Origin: Sitta carolinensis
Taxonomy: Eukaryota; Chordata; Aves; Passeriformes; Sittidae
DNA: 64,000 nucleotides
NCBI GenBank assembly: GCA_032173965.1
Contig: CM063310.1
Span: 1,365,735 to 1,429,734 of the forward strand
Direction of reading: 5' to 3'
The position numbers and the translations under genes were made by a program. Under the pieces are notes generated by a model. That model was not told the DNA's origin, made no database searches, and saw only the letters and a program-made list of their open reading frames with translations. Within the stretch, counting starts at the first letter, position 1. Each line of letters begins with the position of its first letter. Shown one piece after another: positions 54,201 through 64,000 of this stretch.

Positions 54201-56657
54201 GGGATTGGGGGGATCGGGGACACTGCGGGGGGGCGGGGACAGCAGGGGGATCGTGGGGGATTGGGGGGATCAGGGACACTGCGGGGCATTGGGGACAGCA
54301 GGGGGATCGGGGACACTGGGGGGGATTGGGGACATCGGGGGGATCGGGGACACTGCGGGGTATTGGGGACACTGAGGGGGATTGGGGACATCGGGGGGAT
54401 CGGGGACATCGGGGGGGTTGGGGACACTGCGGGGGGTCGGGGTCAGCAGGGGGATCGGGGGAGTTGGGGGGATCGGGGACACTGGGGGGGATCGGGGACA
54501 CTGAGGGGGATTGGGGACATCGGGGGGTACTGGGGACACTGCGAGGGGATTGGGGGCAGCGGGGACATCGGGGGGGATTGGGGGGATCGGGGACACTGCG
54601 GGGGGTCGGGGACACTGCGGGGGATCGGGGGAGTTGGGGGGATTTGAGGGCAGGTGGGACATTGGGGACAGGGGTGGGATTGGGGACATCGGGGACAAAG
54701 GGGCGCACACACACACAGGGGTGTCCCGCAGATGTCCCCAGGTGTGCCCAGGTATCCTCAGGTGTATCCAGGTGTTCCCAGATGTCCCCAGGTGTCCCCT
54801 GGTGTGCCCAGCTGTCCCCAGGTGTCCCAGGTGTTCCCGCATCTGTCCCAGGTGTGCCCAGGTGACTCACGCGCAGCCGGGAGATCGCGCGGTGCTCCAG
54901 GTGTGTCAGCAGCAGCGCCAGCTCGGGCGGCTCCAGCGACTCCAGCAGCATCGAGAACCGCGCGCGGGGAGGGGGCGCGACCCCCCGGGACCCCCCGCGG
55001 GGGGGGCACCTGCGGTGTCACCGGCACCTTCGGCAGCGTCACCTTCGGCAGCGTCACCTTCCTGCGGGCTGTGAAAGGCAGCGCCTCGAGACCCCCCCGG
55101 GACCCCCGGGACCCCCCGGGACCCCCTGGGACCCCCGGGATCCCCCGGGACCCCCCCAGGACCCCTCTGTGCCCCACCGGGACCCCCACGGGACCCCCGG
55201 GACCCCTCTATGCCCCCACGGGACCACCCGGGACCCCCTCGGGACCCCCGGAACCCTGCCGGGACCCCCCCCCCCGGGACCCCCCGGCACCACCCAGGAC
55301 CCCCGGAACCCCCCCAGATCTCCCCCGTGCCCCCACCCCGTGCCCCAAATTTTCCTCCCCGTGCCCCCCCAGCCCCCCCGTCCCCCCCCAGCCCCCCGTG
55401 CCCCCCAGCCCCCCCCTCACGTACAGGCTCTCCAGGCCCAGCGCGGTTTCGGGGTCGCCCCCCAGCGCCGCCCCCAATTCCCGCAGCCGCCCCAAGACCT
55501 GGGGGTCCCCCGAGAGCTCCCGCGGGAAAGCCCGGACCCAGTACCTGGGGGGGCGAGGGGGGGGGGCTCAGGGGGGACCCCACAACTCTGGGGGGTCCCA
55601 GGGGGATCTGGGGAGGGGGATTTGGGGGGGTCCTGGGGGGGTTTTGGGGTCACTCACCGGACCAAGTGTCCGACCTTGAGGCGCAGGGAGGGACCCTCGG
55701 CCGAGCCCCCCGACTCCTGCACCGTGCGGGGGGGGTCAAGGAGCCTGCAGGGGGGCTGGGGGGGCTGGGGGGTCCTTGGGGGGTCCTTGGGGTTTGGGGG
55801 AGTTCAGGGTGGGAGGGCCCGGAGTATTTGGGGGGGGGGTCCTTGGGAGTCCTCAAATGTTCCGGGGGTCCCAAGGGGACAAGGAAAGGGATTTCAGGGG
55901 GGTCCCGGGGGGTCCCGGGGGTTTTGGGGAGTCCCGGGGGGGGGGTAGGGAGGGTCCCAGGGGGTTTGGGGGAGTCGTGGGGGGGGTTGGGGGGTCTCGG
56001 GGGGTTTTGGGGGGGTCCCGGTGGGGGGTCCCCAAGGATGAAGTCCAGGCAGCTTCCAGACCCCCTTTACCTGGGGCAGGTACCGCGGGTGGGGTTTTGG
56101 GGGAAATCCCGGGAAGTTTGGGGGGTCCTGCGGGATTTGGGGTCTCGGGGGGTCCCGGGGGGTTTTGGGGGGTCGCGGGGGGGTCCCCAAGGATATAGGG
56201 CCAGCAGCTTCTCGGCCACCTCGGCCTGGGGCAGGTACCAGGGGTGCGTGGCCAGGAAGAGTCGGACGAGTTGGGGGTCCCGGACCTTCCCCTGCGCGTC
56301 TGCAGGGGCGAGGGGGGGTCACCCCAAAAACACAGGGAGCCCCCCAACCCCTCCCTGCGACCCCCAACTCCCCACCCGACCCTCCCCAAAAAAACACCAA
56401 CCCCTCCCCTCCAGGGCTCCCCCAAATCTTCAGGGAGGTCCCAGAGCTCAGAACCCCCCAAAATCCCCCACGCAAAACACCAAAACTTCAGGAGCCCCCG
56501 AAGCCAAAGGGTCCCCAAATCCTGGACCCCCCCAGACCCCCGGAACCCCCCCCAGGACCCCCCAAAACCGCGGCCCCCCCGCACCGAAGGCATCCACGCA
56601 GCCCCGCAGGAGCTCGTCCAGGGTGGGGGCTCCGTCCAGGTCCAGGGAGCTGCTCAT
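47856..56657 (-). CDS. RASGRP2: RASGRP2 (CalDAG-GEFI), Ca2+/DAG-regulated Rap guanine exchange factor
   Basis: Exchange factor that loads GTP on Rap1, best known for integrin activation in platelets. Fourteen exons are listed separately. They give the N-terminal [23 protein letters not shown]-like region, CDC25 core ([31 protein letters not shown]), two EF-hands ([25 protein letters not shown] when frame is restored), a C1 finger with all zinc ligands (HNF through RLRPEC) and the family C-terminus [15 protein letters not shown]2 rather than RASGRP1, 3 or 4 is chosen by the N- and C-termini and the NRXN2/PYGM neighbours. Single-base frame losses occur in exons 7 and 12 and probably exon 5. Intron 2 is of the U12 AT-AC type. 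The segment matching human PTYKWKRQV was not found. Confidence 0.93.
48250..49010. repeat. CCCCAAATACACAGAGACCCCTCCCCAGGGA array
   Basis: About 24 units of 30-33 bp between C1 exons 13 and 14. Open on the minus strand in several frames ([15 protein letters not shown]), which explains long artefactual open frames here. Confidence 0.96.
49086..49122 (-). CDS. RASGRP2: RASGRP2 exon 13: C1 domain middle
   Basis: 37 nt encoding [12 protein letters not shown] plus a split Gly. Acceptor CGCCAG, donor GTGAGT. It provides one Cys of the C1 zinc sites and the loop before it. Phase 0 in and phase 1 out fits both neighbours. Confidence 0.9.
49368..49502 (-). CDS. RASGRP2: RASGRP2 exon 12: EF-hand 2 and start of C1
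   Basis: Encodes [18 protein letters not shown], then [20 protein letters not shown], the first C1 ligands. The EF-hand loop [12 protein letters not shown] spans the junction with exon 11. Frame is lost by one base at 49,481-49,485 (five C; six expected). Donor GTGAGT. Confidence 0.88.
49693..49808 (-). CDS. RASGRP2: RASGRP2 exon 11: EF-hand 1
   Basis: Encodes [38 protein letters not shown]. The loop [12 protein letters not shown] has all canonical calcium ligands. Acceptor GTCTCAG, donor GTGAGA. Phase 0 in and phase 2 out. Confidence 0.95.
50073..50186 (-). CDS. RASGRP2: RASGRP2 exon 10: linker before EF-hands
   Basis: Encodes [20 protein letters not shown] and RPRLEQLVE, the Pro-rich linker and helix between CDC25 and the EF-hands. 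114 nt, phase 0 to 0. Acceptor CCCCCAG, donor GTGCGG. Confidence 0.88.
50240..50815. repeat. CTCGCCCCCTCCCCAATTCCCC array
   Basis: About 25 units of 18-25 bp, pyrimidine-rich on the plus strand and purine-rich on the transcribed strand. Ends next to the donor of exon 9. Confidence 0.94.
50821..50898 (-). CDS. RASGRP2: RASGRP2 exon 9: end of CDC25 domain
   Basis: Encodes [26 protein letters not shown], matching the [13 protein letters not shown] segment of the family. 78 nt, phase 0. Acceptor TCCCGCAG, donor GTGAGG. Confidence 0.93.
50920..51860. repeat. GGGGGGATTGGGGAACTGCAGGGGG array
   Basis: Irregular units of 20-60 bp with GGGGAACTGCAGGGGGCACA and GGGGGGCACAGGGGG. A second short family (51,700-51,870) has GGGTCCCGGGAGGGGTTC. 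G-rich on the plus strand. Confidence 0.88.
51887..52171 (-). CDS. RASGRP2: RASGRP2 exon 8: CDC25 catalytic core
   Basis: Encodes [40 protein letters not shown] and [18 protein letters not shown] and [11 protein letters not shown] are the helical-hairpin region that opens the GTPase nucleotide site in CDC25 domains. 285 nt, phase 0. Acceptor CCCCCAG, donor GTGAGA. The frame is intact. Confidence 0.95.
52340..52620. repeat. AAGGACCCTCCCGACACCCTGTGCCCCCCAGA array
   Basis: About eight units of 30-38 bp with CAGGACCCTCCCGGACCTTCC, between exons 7 and 8. Confidence 0.88.
52711..52826 (-). CDS. RASGRP2: RASGRP2 exon 7: CDC25 segment
   Basis: Encodes [17 protein letters not shown] then, shifted one base, [20 protein letters not shown], matching FNTLMAVVGGLSHSSISRL in human. 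The break is at 52,777-52,782 (six C; seven expected); 117 nt would keep phase 0. Acceptor CCCCAG, donor GTGGGG. Confidence 0.9.
53000..53697 (-). repeat. 115-154 bp tandem copies of the RASGRP2 exon 6 donor junction
   Basis: Downstream of exon 6 its last 27 or so coding bases (reading LGQCLHLAQ) plus the donor GTGAGC recur five times. Exon-like blocks begin at about 53,563, 53,448, 53,313, 53,159 and 53,005, separated by CAGGGCTCACTCCCATGGGT units. Several copies match the exon end perfectly over these bases. Confidence 0.95.
53698..53871 (-). CDS. RASGRP2: RASGRP2 exon 6: CDC25 segment
   Basis: Encodes [38 protein letters not shown] and [17 protein letters not shown], matching the SVSQWVQLMIL and PQRALVITHFVHVAE segments of human. 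174 nt, phase 0. Acceptor CCCCCAG, donor GTGAGC (first of six identical-looking donors). Confidence 0.92.
53890..54650. repeat. GGGGGATTGGGGACATCGGGGGGATCGGGGAC array
   Basis: About 30 units of 17-35 bp: GATCGGGGACACTGCGGGG and GATTGGGGACATCGGGG. G-rich on the plus strand. A short CCCAGGTGTCCCCAGGTG array follows at 54,725-54,860. Confidence 0.95.
54871..55061 (-). CDS. RASGRP2: RASGRP2 exon 5: start of CDC25 domain (5' part unresolved)
   Basis: The 3' part [30 protein letters not shown] matches [20 protein letters not shown] in human. Donor GTGAGT. The 5' part contains a 15-bp duplication (GTGACGCTGCCGAAG twice) and is not in frame with the 3' part; one missing base would give 192 nt and keep phase 0. 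A nearer acceptor at 55,009 is possible. The conserved PTYKWKRQV segment expected here is absent. Confidence 0.6.
55090..55420. repeat. GGGACCCCCGGGACCCCC low-complexity run
   Basis: Short 10-18 bp units of CGGGACCCCC between exons 4 and 5, to about 55,300, then C-rich. Confidence 0.85.
55421..55544 (-). CDS. RASGRP2: RASGRP2 exon 4: REM-like region
   Basis: Encodes [40 protein letters not shown], matching RYWISAFPAEF in human. 124 nt, phase 2 in and phase 0 out if the donor is GTGAGG after CTGTAC. Acceptor CCCCCAG. Confidence 0.88.
55658..55723 (-). CDS. RASGRP2: RASGRP2 exon 3 (after a U12-type acceptor)
   Basis: Encodes [22 protein letters not shown]. The exon is taken to start right after GCAC at 55,724-55,727, so LLAL continues VQESGG as in human LLHIYQQSRKD. 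An AG six bases inside the exon would be a normal-type acceptor but would drop VQ and has no matching GT donor upstream. 66 nt, phase 2 in and out. Donor GTGAGT. Confidence 0.85.
55724..56196 (-). other. RASGRP2: RASGRP2 intron 2, U12-dependent AT-AC intron
   Basis: The 5' end reads ATATCCTT, the minor-spliceosome donor consensus. TCCTTGAC, a perfect U12 branch-site word, lies about 10 bases before the terminal GCAC. At 56,031-56,098 is a partial tandem copy of exon 2 (TACCTGCCCCAG followed by GTAAAG, then a decayed TTCATCCTTGGGG). Confidence 0.8.
56197..56299 (-). CDS. RASGRP2: RASGRP2 exon 2
   Basis: Encodes [35 protein letters not shown], matching [19 protein letters not shown] in human. 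Acceptor CCTGCAG. There is no GT at the 3' end; coding homology stops exactly at ATATCCTT. 103 nt, phase 1 in and phase 2 out. Confidence 0.92.
56585..56657 (-). CDS. RASGRP2: RASGRP2 exon 1 with start codon
   Basis: ATG at 56,655-56,657 begins [24 protein letters not shown], aligned with human [20 protein letters not shown] IEAF, so the start is well supported. Donor GTGCGG. 73 nt, ends in phase 1 to meet DAQGK of exon 2. Confidence 0.94.
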
Positions 56658-56969
56658 GGTGGGACCCCAAAACTGGGGAGGGGGATTTGGGGGGGGTCAG
56701 CACCAGAGAGCGGCCGGGACCCCCCCAAACCCACCCCCCCAAAGCGGAGCTGGGGGGGCCCGAGGGGTCCCCGAGTCCTGAGGGTCCCTTGGGCACCCAG
56801 GGGGGGATTGGGGGGTCTGGGGTCCAATTTGGGGGGCGGAGGGTCCTGGGGGTCCCAGTTTGGGGGGCGGAGGGTCCTGGGGGTCTCCTTTAGGAGCGGG
56901 TGGTGCAATTTGGGGGGGTTGGGGGTCCCAAACACCCCCGCCGTCCCCCCAAATCCCCCCCCCCGGGTG

Positions 56970-57020
56970 CTGCGCACCCCGATAAGGCGGCGCTTCCGGA
57001 CCCCCGGTTCCGGAGGGACT
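56970..57020 (-). promoter_or_regulatory. RASGRP2: GATA plus tandem ETS motifs upstream of RASGRP2
   Basis: GATAAG at 56,981-56,986, CTTCCGGA at 56,993-57,000 and GTTCCGGA at 57,007-57,014, about 325-360 bp before the start codon. GATA next to ETS sites is the usual promoter signature of megakaryocyte/thrombocyte genes, which fits RASGRP2. They fall in an otherwise repetitive intergenic region. Confidence 0.5.
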
Positions 57021-57490
57021 GGGAGAACTGGGGGGACTGGGGGGGAATGGGGGTGTCCGGGGGGGACTGGGGGTGGGGGGGACTGGGAGAACTGGGGGGG
57101 ACTGGGGGGGATGGGGGAATGGGGGGATGGGGGGTTTGGGGGGGTCGGGGGGGGACTGGGGTGTCCCGGGGGGGACTGGGGGGTGGGGGGGACTGGGGGG
57201 GTCTGGGGGGGAATGGGGGGGGACTGGGGGGGACTGGGGGGGAATGGGGGGGTTCTGGGGGGACTGGGGGGGTCTGGGAGAACTGGGGGGGTCTGGGGGG
57301 AACTGGGGGGTGGGGGGGACTGGGGGTGTCTGGGGGGGACTGGGGGGGTTTGGGGGGGTCTGGGGGGGACTGGAGGGGAATGGGGGGTCTGGGGGGGGGG
57401 GGGTCTGGGGGGATACTGGGATGGGATGGGGGTTCTGGGGGGGGGTCTGGGATGGGACTGGGGGGTCTGGGGGGGATCTGGGCTGGTACT
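57020..57490. repeat. GGGGGGACTGGGGGG array
   Basis: Short G-run units (GGGACTGGGGGG, GGGTCTGGGGGG, GGAATGGGGG) over about 470 bp. Very high quadruplex potential on the plus strand, just upstream of the GATA/ETS cluster. Confidence 0.93.
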
Positions 57491-58826
57491 GGTTGCACTG
57501 GGACGGCGCTACCCCGGAATGAGCGGAACGGGGAGCGCTGGAATGCGGGGAGTGGAGGAACTGGGAGCACTGGGAGCACTGGGAGCACTGGGAGCAACTG
57601 GGAGCAACTGGGAGGAACTGGGAAGGGGCTCCGGGGAGACACTCCGGGGGTCCCCAACTCTGCCGCGCCTTTCTCCGATCCCCCCTGACCCCGAGACCCC
57701 CCCCAAACCCCCCAGGACCCCTCGGAACCCCCAGACCCCCCAGGACCCTCGAGACTCCCCGAGACCACCGAGACCCCCCAGGACCCCCTCAGGACCCCCA
57801 GACTCCCCCAGAACCCCCCGAGAACCCCGAGACCCCTCTAGACCCCCCAGGACCCCCTCAGGACCTCCCAGGACCCCCCGAGACCCCCGGGACCCCCAGC
57901 CCAGCCCCACCTGCTCCGGCGGCCGCGGCGCTGGCGGGGAGGGGCGGGGCCGGAATTTGGGGGGGGTCGGGGGGGTTTGGGGTGCCCGGGGGGGGCGGGG
58001 TTTGGGGGTTCCTGGGTGGGGCGGGCAGGGATGTGGTTTGCGGTTCAACAGAAAGGCGAAGGCGCCGCCCTGGGGAGGGGGCGAGGCCCCCAAAAGGCGC
58101 CCCCAGACCCCCCCAACCCCACCCCCGGGACCCCCAAATTCACCCGCGACCCCAAAGAACATCGCGCCATAAAAACCGGATCGCTGTCGTTTCTTTTTTC
58201 CTTTTTTTTTTCCTTAATTCCTTTTTTTTTTTTTTTTTTTCTTGCTTTTTAGGGGGGAACCCCCCATTCCCCCCCTCCTCCCCCGCAGAGCCCCCCACCC
58301 CAAATAAAACCAACCCAAACGAGCCCCCCCAAACCGCCCCAGATGTCGGGGATTCTTCCGGGGGGAGATTTGGGGGTCCCCCCGATTATTATTTGGGGAG
58401 GATTTTGGGGAGGGGGGCGCTGACGGCACGGGGGGGGGTGGGATCCGCGTTTTGGGGGTCCCGGGGGGATTTTGGGGGGGTCCCAAGGGAGGTTCCCGGA
58501 GAGGTTTTGAGGGGGTCCCTGGGGGGATTTCGGGGTGTCCCCGGAGGGATTTTGGGGGTTCCCCTGGGGGGAATTCCCCCAAAATTCCCGGGGTTCCCCA
58601 GAGGGATTTTGAGGGGGATCCCCGATGAGGATTTCCAGGGGGTCCAGGGGGGTCCCCCCAAAATTCCCGGGGGTCTCCAGAGCCGGGGCTGCGTTGCCGT
58701 TGGGGTGAATTCGGGCGATTTTGGGGGGCGGCATTCAGCGGTGCCCGGTACGGGGGAGTTTAGGGGGGGGGGGGGGGGGGTCCCCGTTATCCCAGAGGGG
58801 GGGTCCCGGGGGGGGGGGGGTCCCCG
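57490..58826. other. Intergenic region between PYGM 3' end and RASGRP2
   Basis: Includes ACTGGGAGCACTGGGAGCA units (57,548-57,620), CCCCCAGGACCCCTCGGA units (57,690-57,890) and a poly-T block (58,190-58,250). No canonical AATAAA was seen on the minus strand for PYGM; AATAAT near 58,386-58,395 is a weak candidate. No gene recognised. Confidence 0.65.
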
Positions 58827-63802
<4,976 letters not shown>

Positions 63803-63819
63803 CTGGGGGCGCCCCGAAA

Positions 63820-64000
63820 CATCAGGGACCCAAAACAGCACCCAGGGACCCTCGGAACTCACAGGGAACCCAGAACCCACAGGGACCCTCAGAACCCACA
63901 GGGACCTCAAAACAACACCCAGGGACCCCCAAAAAACCCACAGGGACCCTCCGAGCACTCAGGGACCCCCAGAACCCAGAGGAACCCCCAAAACAACACC
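63820..64000. repeat. CCCACAGGGACCCTCAGAAC array at the window edge
   Basis: Units of about 22-36 bp, CCCAGGGACCCTC and AACCCACAGGGACC, in the PYGM intron running off the right edge. Confidence 0.88.

Noticed and set aside
55717..55722. Ordinary AG acceptor for RASGRP2 exon 3 at CAG/GAGTCGG
   Set aside because: It would require a GT donor at the end of exon 2, which is absent, and would drop two conserved residues; U12 AT-AC signals fit both ends.

Overview
The window looks like avian genomic DNA from a very GC-rich, gene-dense microchromosome (an inference from gene content, compact introns and extreme minisatellite density). Three vertebrate genes lie head-to-tail, all on the minus strand, in the order known from human 11q13: NRXN2 (bases 1 to about 42,480; 3' end runs off the left edge), RASGRP2 (47,856-56,657) and PYGM (58,827-63,802; 5' part runs off the right edge). 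No gene was found on the plus strand. Long plus-strand open frames are products of tandem arrays whose period leaves all frames open.

NRXN2: 22 alpha-form coding exons plus the beta-specific first exon were located by reading the minus strand for neurexin protein motifs and checking splice ends and phase. They give signal peptide, LNS1, EGF-A, LNS2, LNS3, EGF-B, LNS4, LNS5, EGF-C, LNS6, stalk, transmembrane helix and part of the cytoplasmic tail. The alternative cassettes SS1 (21, 30 and about 66 nt), SS2 (24 or 45 nt through nested donors), SS3 (27 nt) and SS4 (90 nt) are all recognisable. RASGRP2 has 14 coding exons giving an N-terminal RasGEF module, CDC25 core, two EF-hands, a C1 zinc finger and the family C-terminus. 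Its second intron has minor-spliceosome (U12, AT-AC) signals. PYGM contributes its last five exons, including the pyridoxal-phosphate lysine.

Almost everything between exons is tandem repeat. The most striking pattern is that several arrays contain copies of an exon-intron boundary: the last 10-55 coding bases together with the splice donor are repeated downstream, in NRXN2 (LNS6 exon, beta first exon, EGF-C exon, two LNS5 exons) and in RASGRP2 (a CDC25 exon). One array next to the NRXN2 LNS2 exon carries acceptor-like copies instead.

In all three genes the reading frame is broken by single missing bases, mostly in G runs, at sites where the protein is otherwise conserved. I read these as consensus deletions in G/C runs rather than gene decay. 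Promoter-like clusters are seen upstream of NRXN2 alpha, in a NRXN2 intron (38.5-38.8 kb) and upstream of RASGRP2.
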